Part shown: piece by piece, positions 36,372 to 45,856 of the stretch
How positions within the stretch are numbered: position 1 is the first letter of the stretch
Layout: the number at the start of each line of letters is the position of its first letter
From: JAFNAG01 sp050011535
GTDB lineage: Bacteria; Acidobacteriota; UBA6911
Reading direction: 5' to 3'
Assembly: GCA_050011535.1 (NCBI GenBank)
Contig: JBEKIX010000006.1
Span: 9,148 to 73,147, forward strand
DNA: 64,000 nt
Notes under the pieces: generated by a model
Told to the model about the DNA's origin: nothing
Databases searched by the model: none
Seen by the model: only the letters and a program-made list of their open reading frames with translations
Program-made: the position numbers and the translations under genes

Positions 36372-36770
36372 CTACTGGGTGGGAGGCGCTCCAGCGGCGT
36401 CGAATAAACCGTGGATCATTTGAATCAGCGGCTCGCCGAATTTGTCCTTCGTGATGAATCCATCGGCGCCGACCATCTCGGACATGGCGCGATAGGCACG
36501 CTGATCGTGCAGAGTGAGGATGATGACGCGCGGCGGGTTAGGCTGCTTCTTGATTTGGCTCGTGGCCTGCAAGCCGCTCATGCCCGGCAACGTCAGGTCC
36601 ATCAGGACCAGATCCGGATGGAGATTATCCACCTGGGCGATGGCGCGCTCTCCCGACGTGGCACTACCCACGATTGTGAATTCGGGTTGCAGGGCAAGGA
36701 AGCGCGACTCCAATTCCAGAAAATGCACGCTGTCGTCGACCAACAGCACCTTGATTTCTGTTCCTGCCAC
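36372..36770 (-). CDS. Single-domain response regulator (CheY-like receiver)
   Basis: 132 residues beginning at GTG 36770 (VLLVDDS). The acidic pair is Asp12-Asp13, the phospho-acceptor Asp is in LVLMDLTLPGMSG near residue 57, Thr is in ILTLHDQ and Lys in FITKDKF. There is no output domain, and the length leaves no room for one. The LPGMSGLQ sequence resembles NarL-type receivers, so it may be a truncated relative. No histidine kinase lies nearby, so the partner is unknown. Confidence 0.88.
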   Translation of the reverse strand: MAGTEIKVLLVDDSVHFLELESRFLALQPEFTIVGSATSGERAIAQVDNLHPDLVLMDLTLPGMSGLQATSQIKKQPNPPRVIILTLHDQRAYRAMSEMVGADGFITKDKFGEPLIQMIHGLFDAAGAPPTQ

Positions 36771-37233
36771 TGGAGTTTCTCCATCAACGATCGTTGCAGC
36801 GTGCCTGCCTTAGCTGCGGATGTCCGACGACGAGATGCACCTGTACGTCGTCTATCCAGTACCACGTCTTTGAGTCTTATCGCAATCAGGGAAAACACCC
36901 CGGAATACTGGCAAAACCCCTAGTCTCTTACAGTCACTGCCGTAGACGAATCGTCATGCATGGGCGATTTCGCACCGGACCTCCCCGGCAGATTCCCGCG
37001 TCGAGATCGTAAAACAATCCTGTTGAATAATGATTTTCTTATCTGTATATTCGGATCGCCCCATCCGGTGTTTGCTTTTGCGTTCCAAGCGCCACCGCAG
37101 ACTCTTGGCTTGGGCGTGGCGTTTGCCGTCTGGATCCCGCGTACGAGCGCCAATAATTAGGGAAGGAGATCCGACAACACCCCTGCTGGCGCAGGAACGC
37201 AATAAGCAGGCACAAGTATCATACAGAGGAAAA
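36771..37233. other. Gene-poor region and cold-shock leader
   Basis: I see no convincing gene in these 463 bases. The last ~200 bases before csp are likely its 5' untranslated region; long structured leaders are usual for cold-shock genes. GAGGA lies directly before the csp start. Confidence 0.45.
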
Positions 37234-37437
37234 ATGAAAGAACAGGGCACTGTCAAGTGGTTCAACAACGAAAAGGGCTATGGTTTCATCAAACGAGCAT
37301 CCGGCGATGACGTCTTCGTCCATCACTCTGCAATCCAGGCCTCCGGATTCAAATCACTCAGCGAAGGCGACCAGGTCGAATTCGTTGTTGCGAAAGGCCC
37401 CAAGGGTCTGCAGGCGCAGGAAGTCGTGAAACTCTAA
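37234..37437 (+). CDS. Cold-shock protein (CspA family)
   Basis: 67 residues, the normal length. The RNP1 motif KGYGFIKR (14-21) and RNP2 DVFVHHSAI (26-34) are present, and the N-terminus MKEQGTVKWFN is standard. It binds single-stranded RNA or DNA and acts as an RNA chaperone. ATG 37234 is preceded by AGAGGAAAA. The larger open frame from 37030 is not used. Confidence 0.96.
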   Translation: MKEQGTVKWFNNEKGYGFIKRASGDDVFVHHSAIQASGFKSLSEGDQVEFVVAKGPKGLQAQEVVKL

Positions 37438-37465
37438 GGGGACTCGCCTGGAAAAGACGAGCCCC
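37438..37465 (+). terminator. Possible hairpin after the cold-shock gene
   Basis: GGGGACTCG (37438-37446) can pair with CGAGCCCC (37458-37465) with one bulged A, starting right at the csp stop. Only scattered T residues follow, so Rho-independent termination is not certain. Confidence 0.45.
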
Positions 37466-37619
37466 GCCATCATTTGTTTTCCGCCGAGTCTCCCTCTAAC
37501 CGTAACGATCACAATCGCCGGCAAAGGATCTCAGGCGGGGAGTTTGTCTACGCAAAATGGAGTCAGGTCTCGAACGCCGATCTTCTCACGCTGAACGCGG
37601 GTGTTCGGGGTCTGGCCCA

Positions 37620-38474
37620 TTGCCGAGGCGCCCTTACGGAAAAGGCGTAAGCCTCTCCATCATCGGACTGGGCGGCATGGCTCTGGCAGGGATGAGCAGG
37701 GATCATGCAAATCGCCTGGTTGCCCACGCCATAGCGCGCGGTGTGAACTACTTCGATGTTGCCCCCTCCTACGGCGACGGTTCAGCCGAAGAGATGCTCG
37801 GTGCCGCACTCGGATCCCACCGGGACACCGTATTCCTCGCAAGCAAGACCCTCAAACGCAGCGCGGAGGATGCCCGCCTCGACCTCGAGCAGTCACTGCG
37901 CCGTCTGCGCCGCGGCCACATCGACCTCTTCCAGTTTCATGCCGTCAATAAAGCGGAAGACGTGCGCAGAATCCTCGCTCCTGACGGGGCAGCGGAGGCC
38001 GTCCTGCGCGCCAGGGATCAGGGATTGGTCCGTTTTCTGGGTTTCTCCTCTCATTCGGTGCCGGTTGCGCTGACTCTTCTGGATCTCTTTGCCTTTGACT
38101 CCATCCTCTTTCCTGTCAATTTCGTTTGCTATGCACGAGGAAACTTCGGGCCTCAGGTCGTGGAGAAGGCGCGGGCGCGCGGAGTAACTTGCCTGGCGAT
38201 CAAGTCGCTGTCGTGGTCTCCATGGCGCCCGGGAGAGCTCCGCAAATATCCAAATTGCTGGTATCGGCCGCTCGAAGATCCAGCGATGGCGCGGCTGGCC
38301 CTTCGCTTCACTTTGTCGGAGGAGATATGCGCTCTCCTGCCTCCCGGAGATGAGCGCTTGGTTCGTATGGCTCTCGATCTGGCCGAGGATTTCCAACCGA
38401 TCACCGTTCAGGAACGGCAGGAACTTTTTGAAAAAGCGCGAGGCATGAAGCCGATCATGACGGCGAAGAAGTAA
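37620..38474 (+). CDS. Aldo/keto reductase
   Basis: About 284 residues if it begins at TTG 37620 (LPRRPYGKGVSLSIIGLGGMA), or 305 from ATG 37557. The AKR tetrad is visible: FDVAPSYGDG (Asp, Tyr), LASKTLKR (Lys) and FQFHAVNK (His). It reduces carbonyls with NAD(P)H; the substrate is not inferable. Two frames of the C-terminal part resemble bacterial AKRs that carry an extra helical tail. Its stop codon TAA (38472-38474) falls inside the left end of repeat copy E. Confidence 0.88.
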   Translation: MPRRPYGKGVSLSIIGLGGMALAGMSRDHANRLVAHAIARGVNYFDVAPSYGDGSAEEMLGAALGSHRDTVFLASKTLKRSAEDARLDLEQSLRRLRRGHIDLFQFHAVNKAEDVRRILAPDGAAEAVLRARDQGLVRFLGFSSHSVPVALTLLDLFAFDSILFPVNFVCYARGNFGPQVVEKARARGVTCLAIKSLSWSPWRPGELRKYPNCWYRPLEDPAMARLALRFTLSEEICALLPPGDERLVRMALDLAEDFQPITVQERQELFEKARGMKPIMTAKK

Positions 38475-38676
38475 TTTTTAGCCGCAGCAACAAGGATTTG
38501 GTGTCCCCGGAATAGAGACAGAACCAACCTCCAAGGCTCAAAAAACGCGAAGAGCCTCCAAGGAAGCTGATCGGATCGGAATCCGACCCCTCTTGGAGGC
38601 TCTTTGAGTACTTTGAGCCTTGGAGGTTCGCGTTGGCGTCCGGTCATGCGATCCGGTTCTCAAAAAAGCTAAACTA
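38471..38676 (+). repeat. Palindromic intergenic repeat, copy E (near full length)
   Basis: The left end GTAATTTTTAGCC (38471) carries the stop of the aldo/keto reductase, and the right end GCTAAAC-TA (38668-38676) overlaps the stop of the opposing SDR gene. The arms, ACCTCCAAGGCTCAAAAAACGCGAAGAGCCTCCAAGG (38528-38564) and CTCTTGGAGGCTCTTTGAGTACTTTGAGCCTTGGAGGTT (38590-38628), pair almost completely. The element fills the whole convergent gap. Confidence 0.88.
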
Positions 38677-39636
38677 CGCGAGGCGCGCCTGTAGGTGCGA
38701 GAGCATGTCTTGCGTCATGGCTTCCATGTCCCACTGTGGTTTCCATCCCCAGTCCTCACGGGCCGCGGAGTCGTCGATGGAACGAGGCCATGAGTCCGCG
38801 ATCGCTTGGTGATAATCAGGTGCGTAACTCACTTCGAAGCGCGGCAGGTGCTTCTGGATGCAGCGAGCCAGCTCGCCGGCGCTGAAGCTCATAGCCGCGA
38901 GATTGTAATTGGAGTGGTGCCGGAGCCGGGAAAAATCAGCTTCGGCGAGCTGGATGGTGCCGCGGATTGCATCCGGCATATACATCATCGGGAGGACCGT
39001 GTTCTCTTTGACGAAGCAGGCATATTTCCCTTTTGCGACCGCGTCATAAAAGATCGCGACTGCGTAATCGGTGGTGCCCCCGCCCGGCGGTGTTTCGTAG
39101 GAGATGAGCCCCGGGTAGCGCAGGCCGCGCACGTCCAATCCGAAGTGTTCCACATAGTAATCCGCGAGCAGCTCTCCGCACACCTTGGTGATACCGTACA
39201 TCGTCGAAGGCCGCAGAATGGAATCTTGCGGGGTGTTTTCCGAGGGTGCGCCTTTTCCCCAGACGGCGATGGAACTGGGGATGATGATGCGTGCCATCTT
39301 ACGGCGTACTCCCAGTTCGAGAATGTTGAGAGTGCCGTCCATGTTCACCTGCCAGCACAGGTGGGGCTTCTTTTCTCCGGAGGCTGAGAGAATTGCAGCC
39401 AGGTGGAAAACGGTATCTATGTCGTATTGGCGGATCACTTGATCAAGCGCTTCAATGTCCATGACGTCGACTGTGCGAAACGGGTCACCCGCTTTTTGCT
39501 TGTCGAGCGGCTGCGGGCGGCAATCCGTGGCGATGACGTTCTCCGTCCCGTACTTCCCGCGGAGAGCGATGATGAGCTCCGATCCAATCTGCCCCAGGGC
39601 GCCGGTGACCATGATCTTCCTGATCTCTCTTCTCAC
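38674..39636 (-). CDS. L-threonine 3-dehydrogenase-type SDR (epimerase-like)
   Basis: 320 residues from a GTG at 39636 behind GAGGAGGAG. The NAD loop is VTGALGQIGSEL near residue 10, the catalytic YGITK (Tyr-x3-Lys) near 149, and GLRYPGLISYETPPGGGTTDYAV near 177 is a block I recall from the short-chain threonine dehydrogenases. It would oxidise threonine to 2-amino-3-ketobutyrate with NAD. The usual partner, Kbl (glycine C-acetyltransferase), is not adjacent. A nucleotide-sugar epimerase is a less likely alternative. Confidence 0.82.
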   Translation of the reverse strand: MRREIRKIMVTGALGQIGSELIIALRGKYGTENVIATDCRPQPLDKQKAGDPFRTVDVMDIEALDQVIRQYDIDTVFHLAAILSASGEKKPHLCWQVNMDGTLNILELGVRRKMARIIIPSSIAVWGKGAPSENTPQDSILRPSTMYGITKVCGELLADYYVEHFGLDVRGLRYPGLISYETPPGGGTTDYAVAIFYDAVAKGKYACFVKENTVLPMMYMPDAIRGTIQLAEADFSRLRHHSNYNLAAMSFSAGELARCIQKHLPRFEVSYAPDYHQAIADSWPRSIDDSAAREDWGWKPQWDMEAMTQDMLSHLQARLA

Positions 39637-39846
39637 CGATAAATCTCCTCCTCGATTCCCGCAACGGCCGAAGGATCGAGCATTCGTAGGATGAAATGAA
39701 TTAGGATGCCGGAAACGCCGCGCGCATAAATCCTGCCGTCGGCCGCGGCAACGGAGTAGTATAGTGCCGTTGCGATGCCTGTCAAGCCAAACGCACAGCC
39801 AGCTTCGATGCAGACAGTGACAAGCCTCGCAAGGGCGAAACAGCTA

Positions 39847-40090
39847 CAGCCCGGGGGCAACGTTCAATCGAGGTTCACCCAGACTGACCTTACCTGGGAA
39901 TGCGCCATCGAAAACGGTCGGTCCTACAAAGAAACCACGTTCGACCGCGCGTCCTCCCTCCAGGACGGGCCGCGCTCCTTCGTTCTTTCCGATTTGGACA
40001 TAGCCGAGGACGCGATCCATCTGAGTCCTGGAGATCAAAGGGCCCAGCCACGTCTTCGGATGAAGCGGCAAAAGACTTTTGCACGCTTGG
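39847..40090 (-). pseudogene. Aldehyde dehydrogenase remnant
   Basis: The minus-strand frame reads HPKTWLGPLISRTQMDRVLGY and then GARPVLEGGRAVERGFFVGPTVFDGA, a segment found in the C-terminal half of NAD aldehyde dehydrogenases just before the EEIFGPV block. The sequence loses ALDH likeness on both sides, and no catalytic Cys or Glu region is left. It lies 77 bases from tRNA-Lys. This is a relic, probably left by deletion at a tRNA-linked junction. Confidence 0.8.
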
Positions 40091-40166
40091 CGGCTGAAAG
40101 TGCCTTTTCAATCAAACGTGATCGTGTTACCCTAATGGCCGCTGTAACGCACCAGTCCAGCAGGGT

Positions 40167-40242
<76 letters not shown>

Positions 40243-40536
40243 ATAAACTCAACAACTTGCCGAAAGCCCCAAAATCGCAAAAACTCTCTTGGCACTCCAT
40301 CTTGCTCGGAAGTCTCGCAGGATTGGAAGGAGAAGCAAGACAAGCATAACTGCCTTCGCGGTACTATTCACTCTCCTGGGCCACGCATCCTGCTCGTCAC
40401 AGAGAATGTCCGAAATGGTGAGAAAAACGAGGAACCCGCAAACCTTTACGAATTGTATAGTGCGCATGAGACCAAATGCCTTGCTTCGACTATGTTTTGC
40501 AGAAACCCCCTGAGTCGCTGTAATATTTAGAAAAAC
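40243..40536. other. Spacer between tRNA-Lys and the glycosyltransferase
   Basis: I see no gene or structured RNA in these ~290 bases; open frames on both strands have no recognisable composition. They hold the promoter of the downstream gene. Confidence 0.4.
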
Positions 40537-41934
40537 ATGAATACCAGGGTGCAGGAGATAATCTTTGGTGGAACCAGCCGCCTCACCGAGATATTTCCGG
40601 TGTTTGGAGCGCGAGCACTGGATGCGACGTTTCGCGGGATCGGCGGGAGTCCTGCGTTGTCGGCAATGTTCGATCGGTACAACCGGAAAGTCATGAAAAG
40701 AGTGAAGGAGTTCCGGCGCTTCCTCGTCGTGCCGGACATCCATATCGGAGATGCGGCACTGGCCCAGTCAACACTCACAGCCATACACGACTTTTTCCCA
40801 GATGCCGAGATCGATTATGCGATAAACAAGATGGTAGCCCCGATCATCGAGGGGAATCCCGATGCAGCCCGGATCTTACCATTATTCTCTAACGACCGAT
40901 TCCCATCCTCAACTGAGATCGGGACTCTCCAGGAAATCATCCGGAAGGGCCGGTATGACTTGTGTCTGATGCTGTGCCCCTTCATGAGGCATAAGCATCT
41001 GGTTGATTCCCGGCAACCGTCTGTCAGTTTGCTGTCCCATAGCGCCACGATCCTGCGCAACGAGAACGATCCCAACCTCATCAACCACTTTAGTTATCAG
41101 GAGTATCTGTTTGTTCGTGGAGTGCTTTCGATGGTGGCGAAACCGGTCCGGGAGGATTCCTTCAGGGGTGTCCGGACAACGTACTCCGATGATGCTATAG
41201 AAAATGCCTCGGCATTTTACAGGGACGCAGGGTTGTCACCTCGTATACCAATTATCATGTACAATCCGGATAGCGCCTGCAAATACAATATGATGCCGTT
41301 CGTGAACCAAGCCGCACTACTTCAGCAGATCGCCGGGGATACAATCGACGAAACCAGAATCCTGCTGGGGGAAGGTAACACCGAGGCCGGCATAGGGGCC
41401 AGATTGCTTGATTCAGTTCCATCAGAGCTTCGCTCCAAGATCCGCATCATTCCAAAGAGCATGCGCCTCGAAGTCTACTCGGCTCTCATTGATTTTGCCG
41501 ACGTGTTTGTGAGCGGCGACACCGGTCCTTTACATCTGGCTGCGTCGCGAAGATACTCTCGTACCGGGAACCATCAGTTCCGGAACCGAACAGCGGTCTT
41601 GTCCTTTTTCGGCGCGACGATGCCTCGCATGTCGGGCTACGACTCGTTTCAGTCGGGCTTCCTCCCTTCGAATCAGGATGCGCCATCCTGGTGCTATCAG
41701 GCGGGAAGTCGCTGCCGCAACATTACGTGTCTCAACAAGATGTTTAAGACATGTAAAAATGTGCTGTGTTTCGAACATGTCGACGTCAACGGCCTGGCGA
41801 CATTGGTCGCATCGTACGTCAACGGACTTTTTCAGCAAACACCTGCGGTTTGGCAAATTCATTTGCCCGGACACATGACGCCGAACCAGCGAAACGCGGA
41901 GACTCCAAGGGATCTTTCCAGAGCCGCAATCTGA
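40537..41934 (+). CDS. Glycosyltransferase family 9-like protein
   Basis: 465 residues. The N-terminal domain has FLVVPDIHIGDAALAQSTLTAIHDFFPDAEIDYAIN, as in heptosyltransferases, the middle NPDSACKYN corresponds to the NPGS-x-K-x-W region, and VSGDTGPLHLAA near 333 is the GT9 donor-site motif. It is longer than RfaF/RfaC (~350) and ends with a Cys-rich stretch (CYQAGSRCRNITCLNKMFKTCKNVLC) of unknown role. It could add heptose or another sugar to LPS or an exopolysaccharide. No other LPS gene is adjacent. Confidence 0.8.
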   Translation: MNTRVQEIIFGGTSRLTEIFPVFGARALDATFRGIGGSPALSAMFDRYNRKVMKRVKEFRRFLVVPDIHIGDAALAQSTLTAIHDFFPDAEIDYAINKMVAPIIEGNPDAARILPLFSNDRFPSSTEIGTLQEIIRKGRYDLCLMLCPFMRHKHLVDSRQPSVSLLSHSATILRNENDPNLINHFSYQEYLFVRGVLSMVAKPVREDSFRGVRTTYSDDAIENASAFYRDAGLSPRIPIIMYNPDSACKYNMMPFVNQAALLQQIAGDTIDETRILLGEGNTEAGIGARLLDSVPSELRSKIRIIPKSMRLEVYSALIDFADVFVSGDTGPLHLAASRRYSRTGNHQFRNRTAVLSFFGATMPRMSGYDSFQSGFLPSNQDAPSWCYQAGSRCRNITCLNKMFKTCKNVLCFEHVDVNGLATLVASYVNGLFQQTPAVWQIHLPGHMTPNQRNAETPRDLSRAAI

Positions 41935-41962
41935 CATCCAACCTCATTTCGAGAGAACAGAG

Positions 41963-43399
41963 ATGAACATGAAACGAGTCGCATTTTTCCTGTTTTCCAT
42001 CCTGCCGCTAACTTTGAGCGCAACCGCGCAACGACCGGATCCCGGGGCACAGGTTATCGAAGGGATTGAAGCCAAGCGGCAAGCTTATGCCGATGTGGCG
42101 CTGCAAATCTGGAAATTTGCCGAAACCGGGTACCAGGAAACGAAGAGCAGTGCTCTGCTTGAGGCCAGGTTGGCCGAGGCTGGTTTTACAGTGCAAAAGG
42201 GCGTTGCCGACATTCCTACGGCATTTGTCGCGAGCTATGGCAGCGGCAGGCCAATCGTCGCTTTTATCGGTGAGTACGACGCTCTGCCTGGGCTCTCCCA
42301 GGAGGCCCAACCTGAGAAGAAACCCGTCGCAGCGGGCGCCCCGGGCCACGGCTGCGGACACAACCTGCTCGGGACCGCGGCAATGGCTGCAGCCATTGGG
42401 GTGAAGGACTGGATGGCATCCGCGCATCGCGACGGCACCGTGCGCTTCTACGGGACGCCTGCCGAAGAGGGAGGCGAAGGCAAGATATACATGGTCCGGG
42501 CCGGCCTGTTCAAGGATGTAGACGTAGCCGTTTCCTGGCACCCGGGCGACAGCAACCAGGCAAGCGCCTCGAGCAACCTCGCCAACATCAGCGCCAAATT
42601 CAGGTTTCATGGCATTGCTGCCCATGCCGCAGCTGCGCCTGACAAGGGGCGCTCGGCGCTCCATGCCGTAGAAGCGATGGATATGATGGTTAATCTTATG
42701 CGCGAGAATGTTCCCCAGGAGACACGCATTCAATACATCATCACGAACGGGGGCGCGGCACCGAACGTCGTGCCTGATTTTGCCGAAGTTTACTACATAG
42801 CGCGGCATCCCGACATGCAGGTGCTCAATGGAATCTGGCAACGGATCACCGACGCCGCCAAGGGAGCGGCGCTTGGGACGGGAACCACGACGGATCTGGA
42901 GATTATGGGAGGCGATTACAACATCCTGCCCAATGCTTATCTGGCAGGGCTGCAATACAAAAACCTACAGCGACTCGGCGGCATCAAATACACGGACGAT
43001 GAGCGCAAATTTGCCGAGGCGCTGCGGCGGACGATGCTCGGGCCGGCGCTGCCGTTGGGATCCGAAGAGAAGATCCAGCCTCAGAGCTCGACCATCACCC
43101 CGGCATCCACAGACCTGGGCGACGTGAGTTGGAACGTGCCTACCATCGGACTTACAACGGCGACCTGGGTGCCCGGCACATCCGCGCACACTTGGCAGGC
43201 GACGGCATGTGGCGGCATGACGATCGGGATCAAGGGGATGATGCTTGCTGCTAAGACCATGGCGCTGACCGGCGTCGATCTGTTCACCGACCCGGTGCAC
43301 ATTCAGAAAGCGCGCGCCGAATTTGAGCAGCGCCGCGGCAATGTCGTCTACAAGCCCATCATCGGCGATCGCAAGCCGCCCCTGGACTACCGCAAGTAG
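41963..43399 (+). CDS. Secreted M20 amidohydrolase (AbgB-like)
   Basis: 478 residues with a signal peptide (VAFFLFSILPLTLSATAQ). Metal ligands: HGCGHNLLGT near residue 130, PAEEGGEGK (Glu pair) near 168, HPGDSN near 192, and the C-terminal TSAHTWQ. The GGAAPNVVPDFAEVYY segment supports the M20D/aminobenzoyl-glutamate hydrolase branch. Such enzymes cleave amide bonds of N-acyl amino acids; a periplasmic location is inferred. The next gene is the opposing glycosidase-like gene. Confidence 0.9.
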   Translation: MNMKRVAFFLFSILPLTLSATAQRPDPGAQVIEGIEAKRQAYADVALQIWKFAETGYQETKSSALLEARLAEAGFTVQKGVADIPTAFVASYGSGRPIVAFIGEYDALPGLSQEAQPEKKPVAAGAPGHGCGHNLLGTAAMAAAIGVKDWMASAHRDGTVRFYGTPAEEGGEGKIYMVRAGLFKDVDVAVSWHPGDSNQASASSNLANISAKFRFHGIAAHAAAAPDKGRSALHAVEAMDMMVNLMRENVPQETRIQYIITNGGAAPNVVPDFAEVYYIARHPDMQVLNGIWQRITDAAKGAALGTGTTTDLEIMGGDYNILPNAYLAGLQYKNLQRLGGIKYTDDERKFAEALRRTMLGPALPLGSEEKIQPQSSTITPASTDLGDVSWNVPTIGLTTATWVPGTSAHTWQATACGGMTIGIKGMMLAAKTMALTGVDLFTDPVHIQKARAEFEQRRGNVVYKPIIGDRKPPLDYRK

Positions 43400-43473
43400 T
43401 AGTTTCAGGGACAAGCGCCGTATCATCGAAATTCTGCACGATTCCGCGGGAGGGTCGGACCCCAGACTCCTTT

Positions 43474-45792
43474 TTACCTCTTCCTCAAAAAGAGCCTTAC
43501 CTCTCCAAACTCCATCGTGAGATGATGCTCCTTCTTCGCAGCTCCCCCTTCGGCAGCAGCCATGGGTTGAGGGAAACGAACGACCCTCTCTCCACTGTCG
43601 GACGCGACGACCATCGCCGCCCCTTGCGACGCGCGGACATTGTCCGGCTTTGAACTCCACATTCTTACTCCCGCTTTGGTCGCGATCCATCGAAGTAATT
43701 CCACCGGCAGGGGACCCACGCCAGCATAGTACGAAGTGAAGCCATTGTGCTCACGGCTCGCAAAAGCGATTTTACTGTTATCGGCCCATCGGCCGTGCAC
43801 GCGAATTCCTTCGTCCTTTCCCTCCACCAAAGCGAATCGCGGGTAGTGAGGTTTCTTCACACCGAACTCCCGGAAGAACTTCGTGCCGGAGTCATCAATC
43901 AAACATCGAATCATCATCGGAGCGGGCTCGTCAAAGCGCTCAAAAGAAAAGCCGGTCAGCGTCTCCATCTGTTTAGGCTCGAAGCGTTCTGGACCGATGT
44001 AGCCCGGCGCATAGAACCAGACCACTGTGGCGCCGCTCCCGTTAAATAGGAGTTGAAGTTGTTGGACTTCTTCCTGGGTCAGGAAGAAAGTGTTTACCAT
44101 AAGAAAAAGTTTGAAGCGTGATCGGTCATCGGACTTCAGATCAAACCTGTAGAGGAAGTCCGTTGGTGCGCCAACACGATGAATTGTCCGCGCCTGGGAG
44201 TTGACCATCCAGTGGCCGAAGAAATCGCTGATCACAATTCCAAAATTCTCCCAGGGTTCCTCCGCCCACCAGTGCCGCGTGGCAAGCCACGACTTTGGCT
44301 CGTACACGGCAGCGATCTGGGACACCGGGCTGATGTCGAGTTTCGGCCGATATGCAGTACCGAGTTCCACACACGATTTGATCACTCTTGTCATCGGCGG
44401 ATCATCAAACCAGCACTTGTTGGCCTTGAAAGGGGGACTGAGGTGGCCGAAATCAAACAACCAGCCGGCATGCCCCGTGGCAAAGACCTGTCCGAGATCG
44501 CGCTGAAGAATTTTGAGCGTCCCTTCGACTGTGTCGGATCCCGAGCCCCCCTCACTCCTCCGCGTGGGCTCGAGGTAGGTGCTCGGATCCATTTCGGAGA
44601 TGAACATCTTGTTATTCCGGCGTATCGATTCACTCAGGACTCTGTAGGCGCCGTCTCCTCCAACGCCGCGCGCGCGGCCAAGCCAGTTGCCCGCGTCGTC
44701 AATCACATCGCTATCCCAGACCTGGTAGCCCGGCACGTTGCTGCGCTGGTAGGTGTACGGCGTCGCGATGTAATCGATGTCAGGCGACGTGAGCACGGGC
44801 TCGGGCACAAGATGGCCCGCCTCCTGGATCATCACGTTCTCCAGCACGTAGCAAAAGAACGTGCCGCAGATGGCACGCCGTCCGGTCTCTTCTTTAATGA
44901 CCTTCGCAAACGAAGCAACGGTGTCGGCGGTATTCTTGTGGTAGCGACGCTGAAATTCGATGACGTCGCGATCCCTTTCAGGATCGCGCATCAGCGGTCC
45001 CCCTCTGTTTATCCGACGCTCCACCGACGGAATCGGTCCGGCAATTTTTTCCATCGGCGCGCTGTAATCAGGCATCCATCGGCATCCGATATAATGCCAT
45101 TCTCCCGTGTGCATGCCGGAGATTTGGTAGCCCATCATCCTGCTTCTGAGTGGCGACGCCTCCATATGCCTCAGAAAATCTCGCAGCATCGCGACGGTCT
45201 CTTTTTTATAGACCTCCGACGCAAATGAGGCCGCATAGGGATCGAACAACGCCGTCCAGTTAAACCCGCCTTCAATGACTTGCGCGGCTGCCTTGTACTG
45301 GCCGGCGTCGATTGGAAGCCCGCACTTTACCAGCTCCTCGGGATGCGCCTCCTTCCACCATACGGGAGCATAGGGATGCAGGCGGGGCAGGAAGAACGCA
45401 TCGGGTACCAGCTCCAGGAGTTTCGCGAAGTACTTATCAAGCCTGGTCCAGTCGTATTGCGCCGGTCCGGTCCAGCCGTCCTCAAGTCCGATGAGCGGAT
45501 GCAGGAATCGAAGGCCTGCTTTTCGGTAGCTTGGCGCTGTGTGAAGCAGGCTCGAGCTGACGGCGAGCAACGGGTACTCTTCCTTTCCGTTGAGATACAA
45601 GCGGGCACCGCCACGTTCCATGCGTACCTCGCATCGACACGCGGGTTCGGACTTTAAACGATCGAGCTGCTTCAGCAGATCGTTGTCGAATTCGGCAATC
45701 TTGTATTCGAACAATTCGAGAGCAGGCAAATTGGAGAGCGGCATGGCGGCAAGGGTGGCTCCGAAGAGTCTGATCGCTTCGCGTCGGTTCAT
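43474..45792 (-). CDS. Tat-exported glycoside hydrolase-like protein
   Basis: 772 residues. The N-terminus MNRREAIRLFGATLAAMP has a twin-arginine motif, and a cleavable hydrophobic stretch follows. The central region has a TIM-barrel-like pattern with WYWK-type aromatic motifs (APVWWKEAHPEELV, YQISGMHTGEWHYIGC, FISEMDPSTYLEP), in which a Glu near 421 or 215 could be catalytic. The C-terminal part (VSQIAAVYEPKSW..., LFLMVNTFFLTQEE) resembles the trimerisation domain of GH42 beta-galactosidases. A distant GH42/GH-A role is inferred, with the substrate unknown. It stands beside GH9 and a deacetylase. Confidence 0.7.
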   Translation of the reverse strand: MNRREAIRLFGATLAAMPLSNLPALELFEYKIAEFDNDLLKQLDRLKSEPACRCEVRMERGGARLYLNGKEEYPLLAVSSSLLHTAPSYRKAGLRFLHPLIGLEDGWTGPAQYDWTRLDKYFAKLLELVPDAFFLPRLHPYAPVWWKEAHPEELVKCGLPIDAGQYKAAAQVIEGGFNWTALFDPYAASFASEVYKKETVAMLRDFLRHMEASPLRSRMMGYQISGMHTGEWHYIGCRWMPDYSAPMEKIAGPIPSVERRINRGGPLMRDPERDRDVIEFQRRYHKNTADTVASFAKVIKEETGRRAICGTFFCYVLENVMIQEAGHLVPEPVLTSPDIDYIATPYTYQRSNVPGYQVWDSDVIDDAGNWLGRARGVGGDGAYRVLSESIRRNNKMFISEMDPSTYLEPTRRSEGGSGSDTVEGTLKILQRDLGQVFATGHAGWLFDFGHLSPPFKANKCWFDDPPMTRVIKSCVELGTAYRPKLDISPVSQIAAVYEPKSWLATRHWWAEEPWENFGIVISDFFGHWMVNSQARTIHRVGAPTDFLYRFDLKSDDRSRFKLFLMVNTFFLTQEEVQQLQLLFNGSGATVVWFYAPGYIGPERFEPKQMETLTGFSFERFDEPAPMMIRCLIDDSGTKFFREFGVKKPHYPRFALVEGKDEGIRVHGRWADNSKIAFASREHNGFTSYYAGVGPLPVELLRWIATKAGVRMWSSKPDNVRASQGAAMVVASDSGERVVRFPQPMAAAEGGAAKKEHHLTMEFGEVRLFLRKR

Positions 45793-45856
45793 GAGTGGGC
45801 CTTTCCCCTGATGAGGAGGAGAAGAGATAGCGTCGAGAAATCCGATACCATCTTTC

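Noticed and set aside
39633..39860. 75-codon minus-strand open frame after the SDR gene
   Set aside because: It overlaps the ALDH relic in another frame and shows no motif or ribosome site.
43440..43470. GGGTCGGACCCC palindrome, also near 49886 and 57243, as a REP/RAYT element
   Set aside because: The matches are short and differ at each site, and no Y1 transposase is in the window, so the link cannot be supported.
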